Source of the DNA: Chamaecyparis obtusa
Lineage: Eukaryota > Streptophyta > Pinopsida > Cupressales > Cupressaceae
Direction of reading: 5' to 3'
NCBI GenBank assembly: GCA_027943335.1
Contig: BSBK01001295.1
Location: 186,001 to 250,000, forward strand
DNA: 64,000 nucleotides
The notes beneath the pieces are model-generated. The model saw only the letters and a list, made by a program, of their open reading frames with translations, did not search any database and had not been told where the DNA came from. This document shows, one piece after another, positions 1 through 9,960 of the stretch (the first letter of the stretch is position 1; each line of letters begins with the position of its first letter). Both the position numbers and the translations under genes were made by a program.

Positions 1-1067
1 TCATCATCCAACTAGCAGTCACTCTGGGGTTGATAGGATAACAATGTTCACTCTATGAATGAAACATCAAAAGACTTTCATAGTCCACTTGATTAAGAGA
101 TTTGACTATGTACAATGGTTAAATATGTAATAGTAGATGATCTACCTTAAAACAACTTCAATTTGTAGTTTATAGATTAATGTTTAGCTCATTCAAATAT
201 TTCTGATCAATATAACACTTAAGATTCAATACTATATCAACTTACTATTTATCAGTAATTACTCTTTGTAGCTCGGTAAATGCTCTACAGCTCGGTTCTT
301 ATTAACTAGTATGATCAGAATGCATGAAAACTTCTCCATGCGATAATTCTGCAGTATCTTCTTCGTTTGGCTCTCTTTCAATAATGAAACCAATGTCTCT
401 TATATAGATGAGTAAATCATTTTCTTTTCCTCCATTAGATTTTTCCGCTTTAAGCTTCCTTGGCTGATGTTTTAGTAACACATTTCAATCTACTCCATTA
501 GATCCTTTAGATTTATGTTAGCCATCGATCTTCATAACAAACCTTATTTGTTACCTTGATTTCATACACTTTACAACTCATCACTTTATTGGCTAAACTA
601 ATCATTTAATTCCTTTCTATTTTTCTTGGTTAATAAAGAAATGTTTCGGTGAACACAACTTGGTTAACACTATGCTCGGTATACACTACACTTTGTCAGT
701 GTATACTAAAATGCTTTATTTACCGACAACACTGCTTTCTATTTTTCATCTCTATACTTCATCATAGATGAATGGAACATAATAAAGTCACTTTCATCAA
801 GTCATACACTCATCAAAAAGTTAATCAGTGTATTCCTTATCCTCATCTATCATATACAACTTCCTCATGTAGATATTCATGTTCTTCATCTCATTCACCT
901 TCCTTCAAATGTCTTGGTATAGTAACTTACAAGATAAGTATTGTCAAGCTAGTTGACATCAATGACAACATAATATTGATTTGATCATCTTATATATCTA
1001 ATCAACTCCTCAGTAATCTTAAATTATAGATTCTTCACTCAAGTTTTAAATTAGTTGTAGTTCATCA
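1..1067 (-). repeat. Partial Copia LTR (LTR0), inserted in a Gypsy integrase
   Basis: The stretch from base 1 matches, with scattered differences, the inner and outer part of the Cop3 LTRs (compare 30490-31584 and 41150-42235), including the shared run around the 'GGATAACAAT' block and the terminal 'GTTCATCA'. Read on the minus strand the LTR begins TGATGAAC at 1067. Directly right of it lies Gypsy RNase H/integrase sequence, not a Copia polypurine tract, so this is either the 5' LTR of a minus-strand Copia element extending left of the window, or a solo LTR. The expected 5-bp target copy is AATCT at 1068-1072; its partner would lie outside the window. No coding capacity is expected; short plus-strand frames here are chance. 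Confidence 0.8.
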
Positions 1068-1560
1068 AATCTCTCATCTCATCAAAACCAAGAACTTCAA
1101 TTTTCATCTCGGTCATCAAAGATCTTCTTCTACTCAATGCATCAACAACTCGGTTAGTGACTCCACTCTTATGTTTTATCAAAAATGTGTAACTCTACAA
1201 CTAATCAACCCATTTCATATGTCTCTGATTCAACTTATTTTGACTACCCAAATATTGTAAAGCCTTATCATTAGTATACAACACAAATTCACTTAGTATC
1301 AAATAATGTCTCCATTTTTTTAGTGCTTGAACAATAACATAGAATTCTTGATCATACATAAAATATTTCCTTCTAGCATCATTCAATTTTTCACTAAAGA
1401 AAGCATTAGGTTTACCTTCTTGACTCAGCACAACTCCAATTGCCCTACCACTTGCATCACATTCCACTTGAAATACCTTATTGAAATCAGGCAATGCCAA
1501 AATAGGCAATTCAGCAACCTTCTACTTCAAAGTCTCAAAAATTTTATCAGCTCCATGTGT
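1068..1560 (-). pseudogene. Gypsy RNase H domain (chromovirus-like), broken
   Basis: Reads minus-strand as a reverse-transcriptase-type RNase H that degrades the RNA of the RNA/DNA hybrid. Visible landmarks are the ECDASGRAIGVVLSQ start (first catalytic Asp), YDQEFYVIVQALKKWRHYL (catalytic Glu) and FVLYTNDKALQYL (third acidic position). After a stop the frame goes on to VVDALSRR, the usual end of the domain before the integrase. An in-frame TAG near 1521 precedes PILALPDFNK; it is explained by a CAG to TAG change. The integrase that should follow is lost at the LTR junction at 1067. Confident as a domain, certain to be non-functional. Confidence 0.9.
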
Positions 1561-1638
1561 CCACTTGAATTCTCTTTTATTGCCTCTCATAGTCTCAGTC
1601 ATAGTATTACAAATAGAACTAAAATTCCTTATGAACTT

Positions 1639-2310
1639 TTAGTAAAAACTTGTCAAACCATGAATTGATCTCACCTCACTAGTATTCACAGGTGTAGGCC
1701 AATTCAGAATAGCTTCAACATTTTTAGGATCCATCTTCAAACCATCAGTTGAAATTATAAATCCCAAATACACAATCTCCTCTTTCATGAATGAACACTT
1801 TTTTAGATTTATTAACAACTTTTCCTCTTTCAATCTCTCCAAAACATGTCTAACATGAAACAAATATTCTTCTCTGGTCTTACTAAATATTTGAATATCA
1901 TCAAGATATACAATCACAAATTTACCCAAGAATTTCTTCAGAACTTCATTCATCAATCTCATGAAAGTACTCGGTGCATTAGTTAAACCAAAGGGCATAA
2001 TCAACCACTCATACAAACCTTATTTTGTCTTGAAAGAAATCTTCCATTCATCACCTTCTCTAATTCTAATCTAATGATATTCACTTTTCAAATGAATATT
2101 TTGTGAAATACTTTTCTCCAATCACATTGTCCATTATGTCATCCATTCTCGGTATAGGAAACCTATACTTCACTATTATCTTGTTGATTTCTCTGGAATC
2201 CATACACATTCACCATTCTCCATTCTTTTTATGTGCCAATACCGCAGGTATTGCACAAGGACTCAAACTTTCTCTGATCAAACTTTTAACGAGAAACTCT
2301 TGAATCTATT
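1639..2310 (-). pseudogene. Gypsy reverse transcriptase, broken
   Basis: Minus-strand Ty3/Gypsy RT, the enzyme that copies element RNA into DNA. From the N-terminal side (about 2280) one can read a hydrophobic stretch ending AVLAHKKNG, the motif SREINKI followed by [13 protein letters not shown], and then, in another frame, the uninterrupted stretch 2016-1639 with [20 protein letters not shown] and the catalytic YLDD box in [13 protein letters not shown]. The part between about 2100 and 2017 contains several stops and at least one frame change. Downstream, [18 protein letters not shown] is the usual lead-in to RNase H. The YLDD aspartates are intact. Confidence 0.92.
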
Positions 2311-2771
2311 GATTTAATTCTTGATTCTCGGTAGGTGTCAATCGATGAGGTGCCTTATTTAGTAAAATAGCTCTAGGGATTAGATCCATGCAATGATCAA
2401 TGCTTCTCTTCAGTGGAAAACTATTAGGTACATTATCAAAAATGATATCACTGTACTTGGTGAGTAACTTATCAATCTCCTCAGGGACATTATCCTTTGT
2501 TTTCTTACTCGGTTTGTCAGAAATCATAGAAAAACATAGATCATTCTTTTTCAAATCCTTAACAAATTTTTTCCCTTCCATCAAACAAACTTTCATAGAT
2601 GTGAAAACATTACTAACAGGTTCTTCCATGAAAGGTAACAAGATTTTTTTTCTTCCATTAGCTACAATGGTGTACTTATGTAATCTCCCATCATATATAG
2701 CATGCCTATCATATTGACAAGGTCTACCCAACAAAATATGACAACAATCCATAGGCATGATATCACATAAC
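2311..2771 (-). pseudogene. Gypsy protease C-terminus and protease-RT linker
   Basis: A minus-strand frame continuing from the right-hand part of the same element (5774-5950), from which it is separated by the Copia insertion at 2777-5768. It starts VLCDIMPMDCCHILLGRP, the flap/C-terminal motif of Gypsy proteases, and continues QYDRHAIYDGR, a charged linker, and the approach to RT (PHRLTPTENQELNQ). The first five residues of the apparent frame (MQFPT) are encoded by the inserted Copia LTR, not by the Gypsy element. Confidence 0.85.
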
Positions 2772-2776
2772 ACCTT

Positions 2777-3620
2777 TGTTGGAAACTGCAATTAAAGCAA
2801 TTGTTGTATTGTCATTGATGTCAAACCTTAACTGGTAAGACTGTTGCTATTTAAGAAAGTACTATATCTATTTAATTATCGCTAAGGGGAAAGGAAAGGT
2901 TGGTAACAATAGCACCCAAGGCAAGGTTGAGTTATCTTGATACTTCAATGACTACTTGATTATGTGGCACAATGATAAGATAATTTATTATTTATCTAAG
3001 TATGAATGAAGACTAAACTAGTAGGCTTAACTGAGAAAAAGTGAAGGAATCTAGTTGATTGAACACCAGTATTGGCTGAGGAAATAGTTTTTCAGGTGAT
3101 CGAGCTTTCTAATGAAGAGCGAGAAGTTGAACACAGTATTGACTGAGCATCAATATTTTACATTTGAGGAAGAATTCATATTTCCAACTAATATCATTGA
3201 ATTCTTGGATTATGTAAAATGTGTTGACTTTATTTATAGATTGTATGAAAGCATTTAATGCACTATAAAATGTTTTATAGTAAATCTATTAAGAGATTTG
3301 AGATATTTCTAGAAACATAGCTGAAGAACATAAAGTAGGAAGGATTCAATGAATCTGACCTAACCCTAAGATCTATGAAGGAGATTAAGCAGAAAAAAAT
3401 TATTGACCTAATAGAGGAAGTATTAAGGAAACCTAAGCTAGAGGTTAAAGAAGAGAGGATTCTAGAAGTGTTGTTGATGTTATTGACTATAAAAGAAAAG
3501 AAGGTTGAAGGAGAAGTGTTGTGATTTCCTGAAGAGAGTTCCAAGAAGATCAGTGATGGAGATGGTAAAGGTTCATAGTTAGTAAGCCAGCATATGTGTA
3601 CGGAATTGGATTTGATATTT
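2777..3620 (+). repeat. Cop1 left LTR, 3' end truncated
   Basis: Starts TGTTGGAAAC and is collinear with the right LTR (4786-5768) up to about 3618. Inside, it lacks a block of about 70 bp present in the right copy near 5060-5130. Its own end and the primer-binding site cannot be found; 3619-3670 matches neither the right LTR nor a recognisable coding motif. Minus-strand frames in both LTR copies are mirror images of each other and are not genes. Confidence 0.8.
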
Positions 3621-3659
3621 ACAAAGTCAGTTGTATGTTTTTCAGATCAATACTACTAC

Positions 3660-4347
3660 TAATTTCTAACCATTGTATAGATCTAGGATTGGAAAGTTAC
3701 AGTATGTTGTACATAGTAGACCAAATATTGCTTTAGCTATTGGCATTGTGGCAAGATTCTCTACCAATCCTAAGGAAAGTCATATGATGGTTGTCAAAAG
3801 AATAATGAGATATTTGAAAGGGGCTGATGACTATGGATTATGCTACAAGAAGCATGAGAAGTTTGAACTAAGAGTGTATATAGATACTGATTGGGCAGAC
3901 AATGTGGATGACAGAAAGAGTACTAGTGGTGGAGCTTTCTTTCTTGGACAAAGATTAGTTTCCTGGACAAGCAAGAAACAAAATTACATTTCCCAATCTA
4001 CTACTGAAGCCAAGTATGTTTATGTAGCTATGAACTATTCAAACTTGGTATGGATAAAGCAATTGTTGGTAGGCATGAAAGAAGAAATCACTGAACTAGT
4101 TGTCATTTTCTGTGACAACACAAGTGCTATCAACATCTCTAAGAATCTAGTGATGTACATAAAGACCAAACACATTGCCATCAAGTATCATTACTTGAGA
4201 GAACTGTTACAAGATAAGGAGGTCTGAATGGAATATGTTAATACAAAGGAACAACTAGTAGACATATTCACTAAAGCTTTACCTAAAGAAGCTCATGAAT
4301 ATCTAAGAGGTCAATTATGGGTCCTTCCCCTAACTAAGGCTGCCTAG
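3660..4347 (+). pseudogene. Copia RT end and RNase H (Cop1)
   Basis: Plus-strand frame from about 3673 to 4227. It starts in the post-catalytic part of Copia RT (YRSRIGKLQYVVHSRPNIALAI, then MRYLKG) and runs into RNase H: the acidic DTDWADNVDDRKSTSGGAFFLG, the SQSTTEAKYVYVA stretch with its catalytic Glu, and the terminal CDNTSAINISKN followed by TKHIAIKYHYLRE. After a TGA at 4225 the frame continues with YVNTKEQLVDIFTKALP, the normal end of Copia pol. Domain order (RNase H last) and these motifs make it Ty1/Copia. It has no upstream catalytic RT and cannot function. Confidence 0.92.
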
Positions 4348-4785
4348 TCAAGCTAGGAGTACTGCATGAAATGTGCTGCAAAGAATATCTAACAAGTTGA
4401 TGCAGAGCTAGGTCACACTTTAGGAGCCACCCAAAGTTGTACAAAGTACAGAAAAGCCAAGAATTAGTCATAAGAAAAGATGACACAGGGAGAAATATTG
4501 TTACTGAACTAAAAAGATGATATCTACATCTACATGATGTATGTTTTAGTTGCTTCTTTGGCATTTTTTTCAAAGAGGGAGATGATCACAGATGAATACA
4601 ATTCACGAAAGATCAAGTAAGAGGGAGAGATTCAGTGGATAGTCATACAAGCATGGGTAATTGATTTTATATTAGAATGAAGCTAAGGATATTATAAATA
4701 TCTCTAATGGATAGATAATTTTTGGATTGGTTGGTAATTCATATGATATTCATATGGTGTTTCCGTCAATGCCAAAGAGGGAGAT
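4348..4785 (+). other. Cop1 3' untranslated region and polypurine tract
   Basis: Non-coding stretch between the pol remnant and the right LTR. It ends in the purine run AAAGAGGGAGAT (4774-4785), which is where second-strand synthesis would start, immediately followed by the TG of the LTR. The minus-strand frame at 4334-4573 has no recognisable motif and is discounted. Confidence 0.75.
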
Positions 4786-5768
4786 TGTTGGAAACTACAA
4801 TTGAAGCGGTTGTTGTATTGTCGTTGATGTCAAACCTTAACTAGTAAGACTATTGCTATTTAAGAAAGTACTATATCTATTTGATTGTTGCTAAGGGGAA
4901 AGGCAAGGTTGGTAACAATAGCACCTAAGGAAAGGTTGAGTTATCTTTTCAATGAGTACTTGATTATGTGGCATAATGATAAGATAATGTATTGTTTATC
5001 TTTGTATGAATGAAGACTAAATTGGTAGGCTTAACTAAGAAAAAGTGAAGAAATCTAGTTTAAGCTGAGTGATGTTAGTGTTGACCGAGCTAGTATATGC
5101 CGAGTAAATCTAGTGTTGACCAAACATTAGTATTAGCTAAGGAAATAGTTTTGATGTGACCGAGCTTTCTAATGAAGACTGAGGAGTTGAACATAGTATT
5201 GACCAAGCATCAATATTTTACATTTGAGGAAGAATTCAAATTTCCAGCCGACATTGTTGAATTCTTAGATTATGTAAAATGTGTTGACTTTATTTATTGA
5301 TTATACAAAAGTATTTAATGCACTGTAAAATGTTTTATTGTAAATCTATTAAGAGATTTAAGATATTTCTAGAAGGATAGCCAAAGAACATAAAGTAGGA
5401 AGGATTCGATGAATCTGACCTAACCCTAAGATCTACAAAGGAGATTAAGCAGAAAAAGATGTATTGACCTAATTGAGGAAGTATTAAGTAAACCTAAGCA
5501 AGAGGTTGAAGAAGAGAGTATGTTGGAAGTGTTATTGATTTTATTGACTATACAAGCAGAGAAGGCTGATAGAGAAGTGCTATGATTTCTTGAAGAGAGT
5601 TTTGAGTAGATCAATGATGGAGATGGTAAAGGTACACAGTTAGTAATCCAACATATGTGTAGGGAATTAGATCTGATTTGTTGAAGATTTTTAAAGTTTT
5701 TTTTTATACATCTGGACCTGAGAACAACTCATTCACCCCCCTCTCTATTGTTCTAAATCATATTAACA
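4786..5768 (+). repeat. Cop1 right LTR
   Basis: 983-bp LTR, TGTTGGAAAC to the terminal TTAACA, with ACCTT duplicated just after it. Towards its end it carries the pyrimidine-rich block CATTCACCCCCCTCTC, which also occurs near the ends of the Cop2 and Cop3 LTRs. No convincing gene lies inside. Confidence 0.9.
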
Positions 5769-5773
5769 ACCTT

Positions 5774-7104
5774 ATCATAGTACTTTCCAATCATGAAATT
5801 CACATAACATTGTTCACTTACCATTAGTGTATGCTCATCTTTGATCCATGAAATCTGATAGGGCTTTGGATTTTCCAACCTTTCCAACTACAACTTTGTG
5901 ACCATCTCTTCAAATGCTAGATTCTCTAAGCTACCAGTGTCAATGATTACCTTCCAAACTTTGTCAAAAACTCTACATCTGGTGTTGAACAAAATTTTCC
6001 TTACCAGATCTTCCTTTTACTTTCATTCCATGGTGCTCTCCTTACCATCAAGTTATTTTTCTTCTCAGGTTCATTTGGTGATTCTTCTTGCACTAAAGCA
6101 TGTCTACTACTACCAACCTTCTTACTAGCATGGGTACATTCAAAAGATCTATGTCCTTCTTCTCCAAAATTGTAAAAAGTTCTTCAAAAATTACATCTGC
6201 TACAACCACCTTGGTAGTTACTACCTCTACCTCTAGATGAACTTTCACATTTCTAGTCTATCTTTCCTTTGTCCAAATTTTCCTTTTCAAGTTTAGATCC
6301 ACTATTTTCACCATAGGATCTACCTTTTCCTCTAGGTTATCTACCACCTCGACCTCTTTTCCTCTATTCAAGTCTCTTGTTCAATCTCTCCTTTTCCTTC
6401 AATGAAAATTGATAAACCTCTTCAATGTTCTCCAACTTGACCGAACTGATTTCCTCTTGGATGGAAACTCTCAAACCATTCAGGTATCTAATGATTCTTT
6501 CCACATCATCCTCATCATGTCTAGATCTAATATCCAATCTATAGAATTCCTTAGTATACTATTTTACCGAGCTATCTTTGTGCTTCAAACTTTGCATTTG
6601 CCTAACTAGATTAATTTGATAATCACAAGGTAAGAACTTTCCTTTCAATTTATTCACCATTTTATTCTATACCTTGATTTTGTCTTTGCCTTTCTTCTTC
6701 TGATCAAATAATAGATGCTCCCACCACAAGGATTCATGACATTTCAGCTTTGTGCCTGCAATCTTTACCTTCTTTTCCTTAGATACATTTTTATAATCAA
6801 AATAATTTTCCATCTCAGTGATCCAGTCTATCAATTCATGATAATCCAATTTCCCACTATATTCAAGAGGATTGAAATCTGGTGTTCACTTCAAGCTTGT
6901 TAATGCCTTCAAGAATCTTTCCTCACCCTGATCCATCATAGGTGTAGGTTTGGGTTCACCTTGTTCCACTTCTACTTCATCATCACTAACATCTTCAAGA
7001 TGTCTACCTCTTCTATGGGCTATTTCAACAACTTCTAACCTAGCAGCAAGTTGTCTCATCATGCCTGCCAATCCTAGATCCACTTCTCACCTCCCACGAA
7101 CCAT
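5774..7104 (-). pseudogene. Gypsy gag and protease (chromovirus-like), broken
   Basis: Minus-strand gag-protease of the Gypsy element. The likely start is ATG at 7104-7102 (MVRGR, then an early TGA). It reads LGLAGMMRQLAARLEVVEIAHRR (7083 onward), a capsid-like region DYHELIDWITEMENYFDYK and ESLWWEHL (about 6849-6700), then SKVKLENIEE-type linker sequence. The zinc knuckle near 6150 has Cys-to-Phe changes at two positions (FYNFGEEGHRSFEC). The protease active site DTG is intact at 5941-5933 within VIIDTGSLENLA. The product would form the particle shell and the aspartic protease that processes it. Several stops interrupt the frame. Confidence 0.85.
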
Positions 7105-7212
7105 CTTGGAACCCTTTGCAATTGTAGGTCAGATCACAATCTGCTACCCCACAATAATTTAGTTAAGGCTTCATAAGAAGGAACCTACAAACCTAGATCC
7201 AAATCTAACCTC

Positions 7213-7224
7213 GCTCTGATACCA
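7213..7224 (-). promoter_or_regulatory. tRNA primer-binding site (initiator Met type)
   Basis: On the minus strand the 12 bases TGGTATCAGAGC lie two bases after the end of the LTR. This is the classic plant retrotransposon site that pairs with the 3' end of initiator tRNA-Met to prime minus-strand DNA. Confidence 0.93.
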
Positions 7225-7226
7225 CC

Positions 7227-7896
7227 TGATGCAAGGCAAGGTACAAGAGGGTCCAAGCAATGGCACACCCTAATGATCTAGCCTACTCAACAACATGCGG
7301 AAGAAAATAACAACACAATAAGAGAGAGAAAGCATGATATTGCATTAATTTTCCTTAAATTGGATCATACATTCCATCTGTAAGGCCTTCCTAGTTGGGG
7401 CTAGATGTTACAATAAATTACATAAGTCATCAAACATGCGAGGATCTGCAAACAATCTCCAATCTATTATCTTCTTCTATCTAAAAAGTGACTCCTCAAC
7501 TAGAACCAAACAACTACATTTATATAAGAGTCTACCTAACTGAGTCAGCCTTCAGATCCATAATCAATGAAAGAAATGGTCAGATCTTAGACCACACGCT
7601 TCCCAATGATGGATTCTAGCATTAAATCCATGACCCATAATAAATGCACAAGTCAGCCCAACAGAAACTCAAAAGAAACTACTCGGTAAGCAAGGATGAC
7701 CGAGCAATAGACAAGCATCACCGAGCACCAGTGAAACAACTGACCACCTAGGAGATAACTGACTACACTCAGTAACCAAAGGAAACTGACCAACTACTGA
7801 CCAACTCGGTCAAAGAGGGAACCAAGCAACATAGAAAAACTCCAAAATATTTTTGGTGACATAGGATTGCCAAGGACCTGAGATGCTCCTGTATCA
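7227..7896 (-). repeat. 5' LTR of the chromovirus-like Gypsy element
   Basis: 670-bp LTR, on the minus strand beginning TGATACAGG (7896) and ending TTGCATCA (7227), just before the primer site. The ends form the short inverted repeat TGAT/ATCA. The expected target copy is TACTG at 7897-7901; its partner is outside the window. The AGTCAGCC and CCGAGCA-type words recur irregularly inside it. Confidence 0.88.
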
Positions 7897-8230
7897 TACT
7901 GTTTACTCATTACTTAAGTTTACTTAGGTCAATACATTTATTAGGTAGATGGATATCATTGAGTCCTATTTGGACTCTAACTCATCTTAAGAGGCTATTG
8001 TAGAGTTCTATCATAACTCTACTTCCTCCAGGTTGAGACACTTGTCTCAACCTTGTCCACTCTGCCTATCTCCTCTTGCCTATTTAAGCAGAGCCTCTAT
8101 ACCTTTGTAAACAACTCATTATCTCAATACCTTATTACTTCATTGCAATACAACTCTTGTGTTGATTGTCTCTCTATTCTAGAGGATGTCTGTAGACTGG
8201 CTCCTAGGTATAGGATGGTCTATCCTAACA
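7897..8230 (+). repeat. LTR fragment disrupted by the Gypsy element
   Basis: The sequence right of the Gypsy LTR looks like the 3' part of another plus-strand LTR. It has a TATA-like CTATTTAAG at about 8082-8090, then a leader rich in CAAT/ATTACTTC words typical of the R-U5 part of Copia LTRs, and an end reading CTATCCTAACA at 8230. No primer site follows, so it would be a 3' or solo LTR into which the Gypsy element inserted. Its start lies to the left of the window. This is a pattern-based call. Confidence 0.5.
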
Positions 8231-9390
8231 GTTTTGTTTATTAGTTTCAATTTAGAATTTCACGCTCTTTTTAATTATGGTTTTGTTATTGTAATTTGGT
8301 CCAAGGGTCATTTCTTTCTTTTATAATTTAAAAACCAAATGTTTAAAAATGATGGAAATTGTTCATAGAAGTACTTCTTGTTTCAACTATTTTATTTTCC
8401 TTCTAAAATTAAAAACATTGAACTACAAAATTATATATGCTAAAATACACAAAAAAATATATTTAATATCTGGAAAAAGTAGGCTGAAATTCTCTCTATA
8501 TATTTTTATTAACAACTATATTCATATATTTTAAGAAGTATGATTTTCTTAAGATAGTTCTAGATGTAATATTAATATATTTTAAGAAGTATGATTTTTT
8601 TAAGATAGTTCTAAATTTATTACATATTTTATGAAGAATTTTTAAAATCAACATAAAAATTATTGAAATTAGATTTTTTACATTAGTAATAGTATTTGGT
8701 TTTTTTTTTGTAAAATTTAGATTTTGTTTCATTTATTTACAAATGTCCTAATTAGCTTACATAGAATGAGAACCTCCCCTTTTTAATTTTTTTGACAATT
8801 AACCCATGATTTTAGGTTAAGAAGAAAGAGGGGTGAAGTGTTTGCAAGCTTAAAAAAAATAAACCTATTTACCTCATATGATTGTGGGTTTCACAAACAT
8901 ACTTTTGATTGTGGGTTTTGGGCATTGATTTCCATTTAAAAATTATTGATACACTGAAACTTACACTTCATATTCCCACTATGTAGAAATTGTTAGATAA
9001 TTACTAACTATAGAAATATTGCCCCTCTTTCCAACAACTTTTTCTCATTTCACATAGTCATCGCATGCACTCCTTTTGTCTTTTTTTTCTACCTCAAGTT
9101 CACTCATTCCTTGTTATGGTTAATATTAATTGTTTGAAATAACAAAAGTTTGTAATATATATTAATAAATATAGTAATTTTTGTAATGACTTGGACATGT
9201 ATTTGAATCACTTAGACAAATATGATAATACTTACAAAATTAGTCTATGGTTATATATAAATGATAAATTACTTATAAAAGTTAAGAAATCTTTAAAAAA
9301 ATGTAGTTGTCAAATTTGACATTAAAAATTGTAAAACAAAAAAATAAATAAAGTCAACAATTATTAGTTATAAAATTCCAAAGCATTCCA
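8231..9390. other. AT-rich DNA, no gene seen
   Basis: About 1.16 kb of very AT-rich sequence with long homopolymer runs. Small frames at 8349-8534 (plus) and 8496-8732 (minus) are low-complexity and lack domains. Apart from a short tandem repeat (8525-8625) I see no feature. It may hold the unrecognisable remainder of OldGyp pol, because a recognisable RT begins just to the right. Confidence 0.6.
8525..8625. repeat. 51-bp tandem repeat, two copies
   Basis: The block with TTTTAAGAAGTATGATTTT followed by AAGATAGTTCTA occurs at about 8528-8571 and again 51 bp later, with few changes. A third, decayed start (ATTTTATGAAGAA) follows near 8625. Function unknown; ordinary replication slippage is the simplest origin. 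Confidence 0.8.
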
Positions 9391-9960
9391 ATCATTTGAA
9401 CATCCTTCCATCAAAGACAACATGGAGTGATTGGTTTTTAGATCCACATAGAATTTATGTTTGGCAAAGGAAAGTCATCCTGTAGACATGCTTTGTTGAG
9501 ATCTAAAAAATCTGTACATATTCAATACTCTTGTTAGGTTTTGAAATAGGTACGATATTGGATATCCACTCTACATAGTCAATGATCTAATAAGCCCTAT
9601 ATCTAACAACTAATTAAATTATGCTTTTACTAACAAGGCAATATGTGGATGAATTTTTCTTAGTTTTTGTTTGACTAGTTTAGCTCCTAGAGTTACACTC
9701 AGATGATGTGTTATCAAGTCTAGATCCAATCCTGGTATATTAGCAAAAGACCAAGAAAAGGCGATTTGATTTTCTTTAAAGAACTTGATGAAGTCCTATT
9801 TCTCTTGTCTTGATAAAGATGTTGCTAGATGTATGATCTTGGGAGCATCTTCTGTGTCAATGTTCACTAGAGTTGTACATTCAATCAAGATTGAGGATCT
9901 TTCCTATTCTTGTTCGATGAGGGTGTCAAATCTCTAATATTTTGGTGCCTCTAGGAGGTT
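9391..9960 (-). pseudogene. OldGyp reverse transcriptase N-terminal part
   Basis: On the minus strand one reads, with stops and at least one frame change, the opening of a Ty3/Gypsy RT of the Tat/Athila type: an acidic region ending PGLDLDLITHHLS (about 9745-9700), GAKLVKQKLRKIHP, then WISNIVPISKPN (about 9560-9525), DLNKACLQDDFPLPN (about 9500-9450) and MLSLMEG (near 9410). The later motifs, including YxDD, are not found; homology stops near 9390. It is the only RT trace of this lineage in the window, important because the related GypA and GypB have none. Confidence 0.78.

Larger units (their letters stand above)
2777..5768 (+). mobile_element. Cop1: nested, internally deleted Copia element
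   Basis: Plus-strand Copia element of 2,992 bp inside the Gypsy protease. The 5-bp sequence ACCTT occurs immediately before (2772-2776) and immediately after it (5769-5773), a perfect target-site duplication. LTRs begin TGTTGGAAAC and the right one ends in AACA. The interior holds only the end of pol (RNase H), followed by a polypurine tract AAAGAGGGAGAT at 4774-4785. The primer site, gag, protease, integrase and most of RT are missing: the left LTR passes almost directly into the end of RT at about 3670. It is a deletion derivative, mobilised or deleted after insertion. Confidence 0.92.
1068..7896 (-). mobile_element. Chromovirus-like Ty3/Gypsy element, 3' part missing, interrupted
   Basis: Minus-strand Gypsy element. 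In its own order: LTR (7896-7227), tRNA-Met primer site (7224-7213), gag (7104 to about 6150), protease, then RT, RNase H, and the first residues after RNase H. It is cut at 1067 by a Copia LTR, so the integrase and the 3' LTR are not in the window. A second Copia element (2777-5768) sits in the protease region. Domain order RT-RNase H is that of Ty3/Gypsy; the gag sequence type (PDFNPLEYSGKLD-like, followed by WWEHL) and the LLGRP-x-QYDR motif after the protease resemble plant chromoviruses. All frames carry stops or frame changes, so it cannot move by itself. Confidence 0.85.

Noticed and set aside
3275..3544. Minus-strand frame similar to 5426-5614, suggesting a duplicated gene
   Set aside because: Both are antisense readings of the two Cop1 LTRs.
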